DNA of 64,000 bases from Methylibium rhizosphaerae (GTDB lineage Bacteria > Pseudomonadota > Gammaproteobacteria > Burkholderiales > Burkholderiaceae_C), in NCBI RefSeq assembly GCF_006386545.1, contig NZ_SWAR01000001.1, positions 62,001 through 126,000 of the forward strand, read 5' to 3'. The notes under the pieces were generated by a model. It did not search any database. It saw only the letters and a program-made list of their open reading frames with translations, and was not told the origin of the DNA. This document shows, in pieces, positions 1 through 9,381 of the stretch (positions are counted from its first letter, which is position 1; every line of letters starts with the position of its first letter). Position numbers and translations under genes: made by a program.

Positions 1-882
<882 letters not shown>

Positions 883-910
883 GTTTTCCTGTCCTTTGGA
901 TGAAGCGCTC

Positions 911-1825
911 TCAGCCCTTGACCGCACCGGCCGTGAGCCCCTCGATGAGGCGGCGCGTGTAGAAGACGAACAGCAGCAGCAGCGGCAGCACGGTGATGGC
1001 CGAGCCGGCGCTGATGGCGCCCCAGGGCGTCTGGCCGGTACCCTGCAGCGAGCGCAGCACCAGCGGCGCGGTGAACATCTCCATGTCGCTCATCACCAGC
1101 AGCGCGCCGACGAAGTTGTTGTAGGAGCCGATGAAGGTCACCAGGCCCAGCGTGCCCATGGCCGGCCCGATGAGCGGCAGAACGACGCGCCAATAGATGC
1201 CGAACTCGCTGCAGCCGTCCATGCGGGCGGCCTCGACCAGCTCGCGCGGCACGGCCGAACCGATGTACTGGCGCATCAGGAAGATGCCGAAGGCGGAGCA
1301 GGCACCCGGCACGATGAGCGCGCGCGTGCTGTTGAGCCAGTCGAGCTCCTTCATCATCAGCACGAACGGGATCATGCCGACGAAGGACGGCAGCAGCATC
1401 GTGGCCATCAGCGCGCCGAACAGCTTGTCGCGCCCCCTGAACTCGTACATCGCGAAGCCGTAGCCGCCCAGCGAGCAGAGGAACAGGTTGAGCACGGTGG
1501 AGGCACCGGCGATCCACAGCGACAGGCCCACGCTGCGCCAGAAATGCGGGCGCTGCGAGACCAGGTCGCCGATGTTGTCCAGCAGCGCCGAGCCGAACCA
1601 CAGCGGCGGCGGCACCGAGAGGATCTCGGTGTTCGTGTGGGTGGCGAACACGAACATGAAGTAGAACGGCGCCAGCATGATGGCCGCGCCGGCCAGCACC
1701 AGGGCATGCGGCAGCCAGCGCGACGGCAGCAGCGCACGCAGGTCGCGGGAACGGGTGATGGGCATGGGGACTTCGAGCGCCCCGCGGGGCGCCGGCGAAA
1801 CGGTGGAAGAAAGGACGTCCGACAC
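911..1825 (-). CDS. sugar ABC transporter permease, MalG type
   Basis: Inner-membrane permease of the CUT1 importer, 304 residues, the usual length. It has about six hydrophobic segments, the first at roughly residues 38-60 ([17 protein letters not shown]). The EAA loop that docks the ATPase reads [15 protein letters not shown]. The start is a GTG at 1825, chosen because GGAAGGA lies 7 bases upstream; the in-frame ATG at 1765 has only a weak site. It begins 3 bp after the stop of the MalF-type permease, so the two are probably translationally coupled. Confidence 0.94.
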   Translation of the reverse strand: MSDVLSSTVSPAPRGALEVPMPITRSRDLRALLPSRWLPHALVLAGAAIMLAPFYFMFVFATHTNTEILSVPPPLWFGSALLDNIGDLVSQRPHFWRSVGLSLWIAGASTVLNLFLCSLGGYGFAMYEFRGRDKLFGALMATMLLPSFVGMIPFVLMMKELDWLNSTRALIVPGACSAFGIFLMRQYIGSAVPRELVEAARMDGCSEFGIYWRVVLPLIGPAMGTLGLVTFIGSYNNFVGALLVMSDMEMFTAPLVLRSLQGTGQTPWGAISAGSAITVLPLLLLFVFYTRRLIEGLTAGAVKG

Positions 1826-1828
1826 GGT

Positions 1829-2866
1829 TCAGTCCTTCCGGCCGAGGTAGCGGTTGTTGAGCCAGGTGAGCGCGGCGATCACCATGAACATGAGCCATGC
1901 CACCGCCGAGGCCGTGCCGAAGTCGCCATCGGTGAGGCCGACCTTGTACATCTGCATGGCCACCGTCTCGGCCACCTGCCCCACCCCGCCGCTACCGCCG
2001 GTGAGGATGAAAGGCTCCTCGAACAGCTGCAGGTTGCCGATGATGGTGAGCGTGACCGCGAACAGCATCATGGGCTTGAGCAGCGGCAGCGTGATGTAGC
2101 GGAACTGCTGCCAGGTGCTCGCGCCGTCGACCGTGGCGGCCTCGTAGAGGTCGTTCGGAATGGTCTGCAGCGCCGACAGGTACAGCACAGTGTTCCAGCC
2201 GACGAATCGCCACCACACGATGAACGCGACGATCGGGCGGGTGTACTCCGGCCGACCCCAGTCGATGTTGGCGGTCGGGAACAGCCAGGCCAGCGGCTGC
2301 ATGCCCATCACCTGCCACTGCCCCAGGCCGGTGAGCACCTGGTTCACCACGCCGAAGTCACGCGAGAACAGCGACGAGAACACCAGCGTGATCGCCACCG
2401 TGTTCGTGATGTACGGCAGGAAGTACATCGCGATCACCGGGTTGCGGATGCGGCGCAGGCGGGTGTGGATGAAAAACGCGAGCGGGATCGCCACCAGGTG
2501 CTGCGGCAGCCCGGCGGCGATGCCCAGCCAGAAGGTGTTGGCCAGGGCGCGCCAGAAGTCGCGTGCGTACAGCTCCGACCAGAACGCGCCGCTGAAGAAC
2601 TCGTTCCACGGCAGGCCGTCGAGCTGCAGCACGAACAGGTAGTTGCCCCAGCCCTCCCACTTCATCCCGCCGAGGCCTGCCGCCAGCTCCCAGCGGAAGA
2701 ACGACGCATACGCCGAGAACAGCAGCGGGAACAACCCGAAGCCGATGAACAGCACGAAAAACGGCGCGACGAAGACATACGGCATCCAGTGCCAGGGCTT
2801 CAGGCGGCGCCGTTGCGGCGCAGGGGACGGCGGCGTCGAAGAAGCCGCAGCAGACAGCGATGCCAT
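1829..2866 (-). CDS. sugar ABC transporter permease, MalF type
   Basis: First permease of the importer, 345 residues. A proline-rich cytoplasmic N-terminus of about 25 residues is followed by the first membrane segment (MPYVFVAPFFVLFIGFGLFP). The EAA loop reads YEAATVDGASTWQQFRYITL, close to the UgpA/LacF pattern. No strong ribosome site precedes the ATG at 2866. It lies 32 bp after the binding-protein gene and is presumably on the same transcript. Function follows from family and operon position; the sugar is unknown. Confidence 0.94.
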   Translation of the reverse strand: MASLSAAASSTPPSPAPQRRRLKPWHWMPYVFVAPFFVLFIGFGLFPLLFSAYASFFRWELAAGLGGMKWEGWGNYLFVLQLDGLPWNEFFSGAFWSELYARDFWRALANTFWLGIAAGLPQHLVAIPLAFFIHTRLRRIRNPVIAMYFLPYITNTVAITLVFSSLFSRDFGVVNQVLTGLGQWQVMGMQPLAWLFPTANIDWGRPEYTRPIVAFIVWWRFVGWNTVLYLSALQTIPNDLYEAATVDGASTWQQFRYITLPLLKPMMLFAVTLTIIGNLQLFEEPFILTGGSGGVGQVAETVAMQMYKVGLTDGDFGTASAVAWLMFMVIAALTWLNNRYLGRKD

Positions 2867-2898
2867 GGGATGAGGCTGCGTCGTTCAGGAAGCGGCGT

Positions 2899-4143
2899 TC
2901 AGCGGCGCACGCGGCGTTCGATGGCCTTGCGGGCGTCGGCCAGCGCGAGCTTCACGTCCTTGTCCTGCTCCAGCACCTTGTCGAACTCGGAGGCGATCAC
3001 TTCGGCAGCCACCGGGTCGAGGCGGTCCACCGCCACCGCGGGGATCTTCTGCGCCGTCGCCTTCCAGGCCTTGCGCGCCGGCTCGTTGCCGAGGAACTCG
3101 ACCGGCTTGTCGATGAAGGCGTCGTTGGTCGCTTCCACCAGCGCGGGGAAGGCATCGAGGTCGCGGAACGCGGCCAGCTGCACTTCCTTGTTCGTCGTCA
3201 TGAACTTGACGAACTCCCAGGCGACGTCCTTGTTCTTGGCACCCTTCGGGATGGCATAGAACGAGCCGCCCCACGAGGCGTTGATGCCGCCGGGCAGGCC
3301 GGCCGATCGCCACAGGCCCTTGGTTTCCGGCGCGATCCAGTTCTTCAGGTGGCCTGCCAGCCAGGCCCCCATCATTTCGCCGGCGACGGTGCCGCGCTTG
3401 AAGCCTTCGCTCCACTCGTTGCTCCAGGCACCGACCTTGGCATCGATGCCGGCGGCGCGTGCGCGCTTGGCGGTCTCGAACGCCTGCACGAAACGCGGCG
3501 ACTCGACCAGCACCTTGCCCTTGTCGTCGAAGTAGATGCCTTCACCGTCGTGCAGGCCGGAGCGCAGGATGATGTCCTTGATGGCCGCCGCATGCGGGAT
3601 CAGGTAGGCGCCCGTCTTGGCCTTGAGCGTCTTGCCCGACTCGATGAACGAATCCCACGACTTGGTGAGCTGCGCCTCGCTGACGCCGGCCTTGTCCATC
3701 AGGTCCTTGCGATAGAACAAGGCGCCCGGGCCGATGTCGGCCGGCATGGCAGCACGGATGCCGCCGCGGCTGGTGGCCTGCGCCACCGAGAACTTGAAGA
3801 AGCGGTCGCCCAGCGCATTGGCGTTGTACGGCGGCTTCGACAGGTCCTCCAGGCCGCCGCCCTCGGCGAACTTGGCCACGAAGCCGATCTCCAGGCCCAT
3901 CACGTCGGGCAGGTTGGCACCGGTGGCCAGCGAGGTGGTCATGGCGTTGTGGTGGTCGCCATAGCCCAGCGCGACCAGCTTGACCTCGACATCGGGGCGC
4001 ACCTTCTTGAACAGCGGGATGGCCGCCTGGACCGAACGGTCGAGGTCCTTGAAGGAAGCGACGGTGAGCACCGTCTGCGCATGCAGCGACAGCGAACAAA
4101 GGCCGAGCCAGGCGGCCAGCCCCAGGCGGGAAGCGAGTTTCAC
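2899..4143 (-). CDS. sugar ABC transporter substrate-binding protein (CUT1)
   Basis: Periplasmic solute-binding protein of 414 residues that delivers the oligosaccharide to the permease pair. The start is the GTG at 4143, because AAGGAG sits 7 bases upstream and translation from there opens directly with a signal peptide (MKLASRLGLAAWLGLCSLSL, then HAQ). An upstream in-frame GTG at 4167 would add eight residues ahead of the signal and has no ribosome site. The family pattern includes an N-terminal TVLTVASF strand and the SWGGSFYAIPKGAKN segment. A LacI-type palindrome lies 54 bp upstream of the start, so expression is probably repressed without substrate. Confidence 0.93.
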   Translation of the reverse strand: MKLASRLGLAAWLGLCSLSLHAQTVLTVASFKDLDRSVQAAIPLFKKVRPDVEVKLVALGYGDHHNAMTTSLATGANLPDVMGLEIGFVAKFAEGGGLEDLSKPPYNANALGDRFFKFSVAQATSRGGIRAAMPADIGPGALFYRKDLMDKAGVSEAQLTKSWDSFIESGKTLKAKTGAYLIPHAAAIKDIILRSGLHDGEGIYFDDKGKVLVESPRFVQAFETAKRARAAGIDAKVGAWSNEWSEGFKRGTVAGEMMGAWLAGHLKNWIAPETKGLWRSAGLPGGINASWGGSFYAIPKGAKNKDVAWEFVKFMTTNKEVQLAAFRDLDAFPALVEATNDAFIDKPVEFLGNEPARKAWKATAQKIPAVAVDRLDPVAAEVIASEFDKVLEQDKDVKLALADARKAIERRVRR

Positions 4144-4196
4144 GAAGGTCTCCTTGTCAGGGTGCACTCACCTGCACGGTCGTATGACATGATTTG

Positions 4197-4210
4197 TGCA
4201 AGCGCTTGCA
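4197..4210. promoter_or_regulatory. LacI-type operator, copy 1 (importer promoter)
   Basis: Perfect 14-bp palindrome TGCAAGCGCTTGCA with a central CG, typical of LacI/GalR-family operators. It is 54 bp upstream of the binding-protein start and identical to the core of the site in front of the GH1 gene. The LacI regulator encoded between the two sites is the obvious candidate to bind it. Confidence 0.85.
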
Positions 4211-4307
4211 TAAAAGTGTAGGAGGGGCCGCTCCAGGCTGTCACTGAGGACGAACCCCCAAAGGAAAAGCAAGAAATGACAGGCGCCGTGAAAAATGGCG
4301 CAGTAGC

Positions 4308-4325
4308 CGCGCCGGGCTCGGCGCG
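4308..4325 (-). terminator. possible terminator hairpin after the LacI gene
   Basis: A 7-bp inverted repeat (CGCGCCG, 4-nt loop, CGGCGCG) starts 4 bp beyond the regulator's stop codon, in the direction of its transcription. No U-tract follows directly, so it may be a weak or Rho-assisted terminator, or only a GC-rich palindrome. Confidence 0.35.
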
Positions 4326-4328
4326 AGC

Positions 4329-5390
4329 CTAGGCGCGGCGCCTGGCCGGGCGCCCGGCGGACGGTGCCGGCCCGGCCTGGGCCGGCAGGGCCCGCGTGGA
4401 TTCGCGCACGATCAGTTCGAGCGGCGCCACGGTGCCCAGCGGCGGCTTGCGCCCCTCGATCAGGGCGACGACGGCATTGGCCGCTTCGCGGCCGAGCTCG
4501 CGCAGCGGCTGCCTCACCGTGGTGAGCGGCGGCAACGAGAACGCCGAGTGCTGCACGTCATCGAAGCCGACGATCGAGATGTCGTCGGGCACGCGCAGGC
4601 GGCGGCGGTGCAGCGCCAGCATCGCGCCGTAGGCCGAGTCGTCGTTCGCCGCGAACACCGCCGTGAACGGCAGGCCGCGGTCGAGCAGCACGTTCATCGC
4701 GGCCAGGCCGCCCGGCTCCACATAGCTGCCGGCGGCCACCAGGCGGTCGTCCGGCTCGACGCCCGCCTCGGCCAGCGTGTCGTGATAGGCGCGCAGGCGA
4801 TCGTCGGCATCGTCCCGCCCGGGCGGGCCCGAGATGAAGGCGATGCGGCGGTGGCCGAGCTCGAGCAGGTGCTGCAGCGCCCGGCGGGCGCCCTGGTAGT
4901 GGTCGAAGCCGAGTGAATGCACGCGGCGCGTGGCCACCTTGCGCCCCACCACCACCATCGGAACGCCCTCGGCATGGCGCTCGAGCACTTCGTCGGACAA
5001 GCCGGGGTGGATCAGGATGACGCCGTCCACGCCCCGCCCCACGAGGGAATTCAGCCGCTGTGCCTCGTGTTCCGGCTGCCAGTGCCCGCTGGCATAGATG
5101 GCCTCGTACTGGTGGCCGGCCAGGCCGTCCTCGACGCCGCGCATCGCGGCATTGAAGAAGGTGCTGACGATCTCCTGGGTGAGCACGCCCACGGTCATGG
5201 TGCGGCCCTTGGCCAGGCCCCGCGCCACCAGGTTGGGCCGGTAGTTCAGGCGCTGGATGCTGCCTTCGATGGCGGCCACCTTGTCCTCGGACACCGGATG
5301 GGATCCGCTCAGGTAGCGCGAGACGGTGCTGGTCGAAACGCCCGCCAGGCGCGCGACTTCCTCGAGCGTGATCTTTTGGCCGCTGGGCAT
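4329..5390 (-). CDS. LacI-family transcriptional regulator of the glycan locus
   Basis: 353-residue repressor. The N-terminal helix-turn-helix reads ITLEEVARLAGVSTSTVSRY (residues about 7-26), followed by the hinge (NLVARGLAKG) and a periplasmic-binding-protein-like effector domain with the family signature DISIVGFDDV. The ATG at 5390 is used because the helix-turn-helix begins six codons later; the frame stays open further upstream, but nothing there looks like protein. The gene lies between the importer operon and the divergent glycosidase operon, each of which has the same palindrome, so it most likely represses both and is released by a beta-linked sugar. Its own upstream region shares the 5390-5573 spacer with the GH1 gene. 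Confidence 0.93.
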   Translation of the reverse strand: MPSGQKITLEEVARLAGVSTSTVSRYLSGSHPVSEDKVAAIEGSIQRLNYRPNLVARGLAKGRTMTVGVLTQEIVSTFFNAAMRGVEDGLAGHQYEAIYASGHWQPEHEAQRLNSLVGRGVDGVILIHPGLSDEVLERHAEGVPMVVVGRKVATRRVHSLGFDHYQGARRALQHLLELGHRRIAFISGPPGRDDADDRLRAYHDTLAEAGVEPDDRLVAAGSYVEPGGLAAMNVLLDRGLPFTAVFAANDDSAYGAMLALHRRRLRVPDDISIVGFDDVQHSAFSLPPLTTVRQPLRELGREAANAVVALIEGRKPPLGTVAPLELIVRESTRALPAQAGPAPSAGRPARRRA

Positions 5391-5536
5391 GAGGGTGCTG
5401 AGTCGTCGAAGTGGGGCGCGATGATAGCGCTTGCCATGACGAGCCGCCACGCACTCGGAAGTCGCCCCCAACGGCGCTGCGGCCTCGTCCTCTCGCTTCC
5501 CCTGACGAAGTCCGCAAGATCGGCAAGCCTGCAGCG

Positions 5537-5552
5537 TTGCAAGCGCTTGCAA
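5537..5552. promoter_or_regulatory. LacI-type operator, copy 2 (glycosidase promoter)
   Basis: Perfect 16-bp palindrome TTGCAAGCGCTTGCAA, 20 bp before the GH1 start and 146 bp before the divergent LacI start. Its 14-bp core is the same as the site at 4197-4210. Its position so close to the GH1 start codon suggests direct blocking of initiation or of early elongation. Confidence 0.87.
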
Positions 5553-5572
5553 GGAGCCGCTATCGTTCGGGC

Positions 5573-6967
5573 ATGCAACCATCCGACTTCAAGTTTCCGG
5601 CCGGATTCCTCTGGGGAACCGCCACGTCCGCCTACCAGATCGAGGGCTCGGCAGACGTCGACGGCCGCACGCCCAGCATCTGGGACAGTTTTGCCAGGAC
5701 GCCCGGCCGCGTCGAGAACGGCGACACCGGCGACGTCGCCTGCGACTCCTACCGCCGCGTCGAAGAAGACGTGGCGCTGCTGAGCGAACTGGGCGTCAAG
5801 GCCTACCGCTTCTCGATCTCCTGGTCCCGCGTGATGCCGGCCGGGCGCGGCGAGTTGAACCCGCTGGGCATCGCCTACTACCGCCGCCTGGTCGACCTGC
5901 TGCACGACGCCGGCATCATGCCCATGGCCACGCTCTACCACTGGGACCTGCCGCAGGTGCTGCATGACGAAGGCGGATGGCTCAACCGTCGTTGCGCCTA
6001 TGACTTCGCGCAGTACGCCCGCGCCATGTTCGACGCCCTGGGCGACCGCGTGGCAGTGTGGTTCACCATCAACGAGCCCTGGTGCGCCTCGATGCTGTCG
6101 CATGCCATGGGCATGCACGCCCCGGGCGAGAAGGACCTCGGCAACGCAGTCACCGTGGCCCACCACCTGCTGCTCGCGCACGGCCTGGCGGTGAAGGAGT
6201 TCCGCCGCACCGAGCAGCCGGGCCGCATCGGCATGGCCCCCAACGTCGAGTGGCATGAGCCGTACTCCTGCCACCCGGACGACGTGGCCGCCTGCGAACG
6301 CGGGCTGGACTGGTTCAACCGCTGGTTCATCGACCCGATCTACCACGGCCGCTATCCACAGGGGCTGCTGGCCCGGTATGCGGTGCTGGGCATCCACCCG
6401 CCGGTCGAAGACGGCGACATGGCCATCATCGGCCAGCGCACCGACCTGCTGGGCATCAACTACTACACCGGCGGCTACACCCGGGAGGCGATCCGGGCGA
6501 TGCTGGCGACGCCGGCAGACGCCTTCCAGCAGATCGATGCGCTGCGCCACCTGCAGACGGTGAACGTGGCCGGCTTCCGCAAGACCGACATCGGCTGGGA
6601 CATCTACGCCGACGGCTTCTACAAGGTGCTGACCTGGCTGAAGGACGAGTACGGCAACCCGCCGCTGCTCATCACCGAAAACGGCGCCTGCGACAACACC
6701 GAGCCCGATGCCACCGGCCGGGTCGACGATGCCCTGCGCATCGAGTACCACCGCCGCCACGTGATCGCGCTCGACCGTGCGCTGCGCTCCGGCTGCGACC
6801 TGCGCGGCTACACCGCCTGGTCGCTGCTCGACAACTTCGAATGGGCCCACGGCTACAGCAAGCGCTTCGGCCTCGTTCACGTGGATTTCCAGACACAGCA
6901 GCGCACGCCCAAGGAAAGCTTCCGCTGGTACCAGCGCCTCATCCGCGAAGGTGGGTTTGCCGTATGA
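5573..6967 (+). CDS. beta-glucosidase, glycoside hydrolase family 1
   Basis: 464-residue cytosolic GH1 enzyme that releases terminal beta-linked sugars from short oligosaccharides. It begins with the family's N-terminal signature (FPAGFLWGTATSAYQIEGS). The acid/base Glu168 lies in TINEPW and the nucleophile Glu369 in ITENGA. There is no signal peptide, so it acts on imported sugars. The ATG at 5573 fits the family start exactly, although AAGGAG lies 16 bases upstream, too far for an ideal ribosome site. It overlaps the next gene by 4 bp (ATGA). Substrate could be beta-glucoside, mannoside or galactoside; GH1 sequence alone does not decide. Confidence 0.95.
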   Translation: MQPSDFKFPAGFLWGTATSAYQIEGSADVDGRTPSIWDSFARTPGRVENGDTGDVACDSYRRVEEDVALLSELGVKAYRFSISWSRVMPAGRGELNPLGIAYYRRLVDLLHDAGIMPMATLYHWDLPQVLHDEGGWLNRRCAYDFAQYARAMFDALGDRVAVWFTINEPWCASMLSHAMGMHAPGEKDLGNAVTVAHHLLLAHGLAVKEFRRTEQPGRIGMAPNVEWHEPYSCHPDDVAACERGLDWFNRWFIDPIYHGRYPQGLLARYAVLGIHPPVEDGDMAIIGQRTDLLGINYYTGGYTREAIRAMLATPADAFQQIDALRHLQTVNVAGFRKTDIGWDIYADGFYKVLTWLKDEYGNPPLLITENGACDNTEPDATGRVDDALRIEYHRRHVIALDRALRSGCDLRGYTAWSLLDNFEWAHGYSKRFGLVHVDFQTQQRTPKESFRWYQRLIREGGFAV

Positions 6968-8292
6968 GAACCCGGCTGCATCGATCGTTGCGGCGCCTCT
7001 GCGCCCGCGCCCTCGCCTGCGCCCTGGCGCTCACGCCGGCGTTCCTGCCCCTTGCGGCCGGTGCCGCCGAAAACGCCCGCGTGGTCATCAAGGCCGACGA
7101 GGAAGGGGTCGCGGTCAACCCGGCAGTGATCCGCGGCTACAACTTCGGCAACTGGATGGCGGTGGCCGAGTTCCGCGAGGGCCTGGCGCGCGTGCCGGCG
7201 GCTTCGCTGCGCTTTCCAGGCGGCAACATCGGCGACGAGCAGGACATGGACAGCGCGACGCTGGACACCTTCCGTGCGCTGCTGGGCCTGGTGAGCGGCG
7301 GCCCCGAATTGATGGTGCAGACCCGGGTGTTCGCCGGCCGCATCGACCGCAAGCCGGCCAACGAGCCGGAAGACGCCGCCAACGCGGTGCGTCTGGCCCG
7401 CGAACGCGGCCTCGCGGTGCCCTTCTGGGAGATCGGCAACGAGCCCGACCTCTACAGCGTGACCCGCGGTGACCCGAGCTGGACGCCCGAGCGCTACTGC
7501 AAGGTGTTCCGCGCCCAGGCGCAGGCCATCAAGGCGGTCGACGCCAACGCGCAGGTGGCTGGCCCGGCGGTGTCGGGCGCGGCGGACACCGCGATGCGCT
7601 TCCTCGACCGGTTCGTCGAATTGTGCGGCGACGCGGTGGACGTGCTCACCTGGCACCTCTACCCGACCGAGGGCAACGGCACCGAGGAAGCGGCCCTGCA
7701 GACCATCGCGCAGGTCGATGCCTCGGTGAAGCGGGTGCAGGCGCTCTGGCGCGACCCCAAGCGCAATCCGCTGGGACACGGCCGCGACGTGAAGCTGGCC
7801 GTCACCGAGTACGGCCTGTCGTGGCGCACCGACCGGCCGCGCTTCCTGTCGGACCAGGTGGCCGGGCTGTGGGCCGCCGAAGCCGCATTGCGCCTGGCCC
7901 AGCACGGTGTGCGCGCGGCGCACTACTTCGCCTACCAGGGCACCGGGTTCCACGGCCTGCTCGACAACGCGGGCGTGCCGCGGCCCACCTACTACGCCTT
8001 CTCGATGCTGAGCGGGCTCGAAGGCCGCTTCGTGAAGGCCGGCTCGAGCCACCCGGCGCTGTGGGCCCATGCGGTCAAGGGCAAGGAGGGCCTGACCGTG
8101 CTGCTGCTCAACACGCTCAACGAGCCGGTGCAAGCCGAACTCGACGTTGCCGGATGGCGGGTCGAGCAGGCGCAGTACTTCGATGCAGCCATCGTCGAGG
8201 AAGAACACCCGCTCGCCACGCTGCCGCAGGCCGGCCGCCTGAAGCTTGCGCCGCGCTCGATGTCGCTGCTGCGCCTGCGGAGGCAACCATGA
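6964..8292 (+). CDS. secreted clan GH-A glycoside hydrolase
   Basis: 442-residue exported hydrolase. An arginine-rich start and hydrophobic core (LACALALTPAFLPLAAGAA) form the signal peptide. The mature part looks like a clan GH-A TIM barrel: FPGGNIGDEQD early in the barrel, the acid/base pair motif WEIGNEPDLY (Glu160), a WHLYPTEG loop, and TEYGLSW with likely nucleophile Glu282. The pattern resembles GH39/GH51/GH79-type enzymes, but I cannot fix the family by eye. It overlaps the GH1 gene by 4 bp and the GH26-type gene by 4 bp, so all three are coupled. It probably trims the polymer outside the cytoplasm. Confidence 0.8.
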   Translation: MRTRLHRSLRRLCARALACALALTPAFLPLAAGAAENARVVIKADEEGVAVNPAVIRGYNFGNWMAVAEFREGLARVPAASLRFPGGNIGDEQDMDSATLDTFRALLGLVSGGPELMVQTRVFAGRIDRKPANEPEDAANAVRLARERGLAVPFWEIGNEPDLYSVTRGDPSWTPERYCKVFRAQAQAIKAVDANAQVAGPAVSGAADTAMRFLDRFVELCGDAVDVLTWHLYPTEGNGTEEAALQTIAQVDASVKRVQALWRDPKRNPLGHGRDVKLAVTEYGLSWRTDRPRFLSDQVAGLWAAEAALRLAQHGVRAAHYFAYQGTGFHGLLDNAGVPRPTYYAFSMLSGLEGRFVKAGSSHPALWAHAVKGKEGLTVLLLNTLNEPVQAELDVAGWRVEQAQYFDAAIVEEEHPLATLPQAGRLKLAPRSMSLLRLRRQP

Positions 8293-9344
8293 GCCACTCG
8301 ATCGCACGCCGGCGCATGCTCGGCGGCATGGCAGGGCTCGCCGCCATGCCCTTCACCAGCGCCTGCGGCACCACGGCCGGCTCGGATGCGCCCTCGCCGC
8401 TCGACGACGCCCTGGCGCTGCCGGTGCTCGAAGACACCAGCACCAGCCCCACGCAGGGCGTGTTCTTCGGCGTCTTTCGCGAGAACGCGCTCACCGACGT
8501 GGTGAGCGGCGCGCAGGCCGACCTGCGGCGCAAGCCGGCCGCGGTGATGTGGTTCACGCGCTTCGGCTCGGCCTTCCCCCAGTCGCAGCTGCAGTACCTG
8601 GCCAGCCAGGGCATGGCGGCCCAGGTGACCTGGGAGCCCTGGGGCGCGCATGGCGAGGCCATCACGCTGGCGCAGATCGAAGCCGGCCTGTGGGATGCCT
8701 ACATCGACACCTGGGCCCAGGCGGCCGCGCGCCTGGACCTGCCCTTCATGCTGCGCTTCGGCCATGAGTTCAACGGCGACTGGTATCCCTGGTGCGTGGT
8801 GAACAACGGCAGCAACGGCGAAGCCTTTGCACGCGTGTACCGGCGGGTCGTGGCCCGCTTCAGGGCTGCGGGCGCGCACAAGGTGCAGCACGTCTGGTGC
8901 TTCAACAACGCGAACCAGCCGGCCGCGGCATGGAACGACCCGCGCTTTGCCTACCCGGGCGACGACGTCGTCGACTGGATCGGCATCGACGGCTACAACT
9001 TCGGCACCAGCCAGTCGTGGTCGCGCTGGACGTCGTTCAGCGATGTCTTTTCAGGCGCGCTTGCCACCGCGCAGGCCATCTCACCGCGCAAGCCGGTGGT
9101 GCTGGCCGAGATGGGCTGCTCCGAAACCGGCGGCGACAAGGCGGCCTGGATCGCCCGCATGGCCGCCGACCTGGCCCGCATGCCCTCGGTGCGCGCCTTC
9201 ACCTGGTTCGACATCGTCAAGGAAACCAGCTGGGCGCTGACGTCCAGCGACGCGAGCTGGCATGCGGCCATCCAGGCGCTGCGGCAGCCGCACATCCGGG
9301 GCAACGGCACGGCCCTGCTTTCGGTCGCCACGCCGCGGGCCTGA
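8289..9344 (+). CDS. GH26 beta-mannanase-like lipoprotein with Tat-type signal
   Basis: 351-residue endo-acting hydrolase, most like GH26 beta-mannanases. RFGHEFNGDWYPW carries the acid/base Glu160 and VVLAEMGCSE the nucleophile Glu274; IGIDGYNFG is a further family marker. The N-terminus has a twin-arginine run (ARRRMLGGMAG) and then a lipobox-like FTSAC, so the enzyme is probably exported folded and lipid-anchored. GGAGG lies 5 bases before the ATG, and the start overlaps the preceding stop (ATGA). Mannanase activity is the usual function, but some GH26 enzymes act on beta-1,3 or mixed-linkage glucans or xylans. Confidence 0.87.
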   Translation: MSHSIARRRMLGGMAGLAAMPFTSACGTTAGSDAPSPLDDALALPVLEDTSTSPTQGVFFGVFRENALTDVVSGAQADLRRKPAAVMWFTRFGSAFPQSQLQYLASQGMAAQVTWEPWGAHGEAITLAQIEAGLWDAYIDTWAQAAARLDLPFMLRFGHEFNGDWYPWCVVNNGSNGEAFARVYRRVVARFRAAGAHKVQHVWCFNNANQPAAAWNDPRFAYPGDDVVDWIGIDGYNFGTSQSWSRWTSFSDVFSGALATAQAISPRKPVVLAEMGCSETGGDKAAWIARMAADLARMPSVRAFTWFDIVKETSWALTSSDASWHAAIQALRQPHIRGNGTALLSVATPRA

Positions 9345-9381
9345 CCGGCGCGGCATTCACAACACCAACAGGACATCCACC

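Noticed and set aside
5551-5556. AAGGAG as ribosome site for the GH1 gene
   Set aside because: It is 16 bases from the ATG and inside the operator end; too far to be a normal site.
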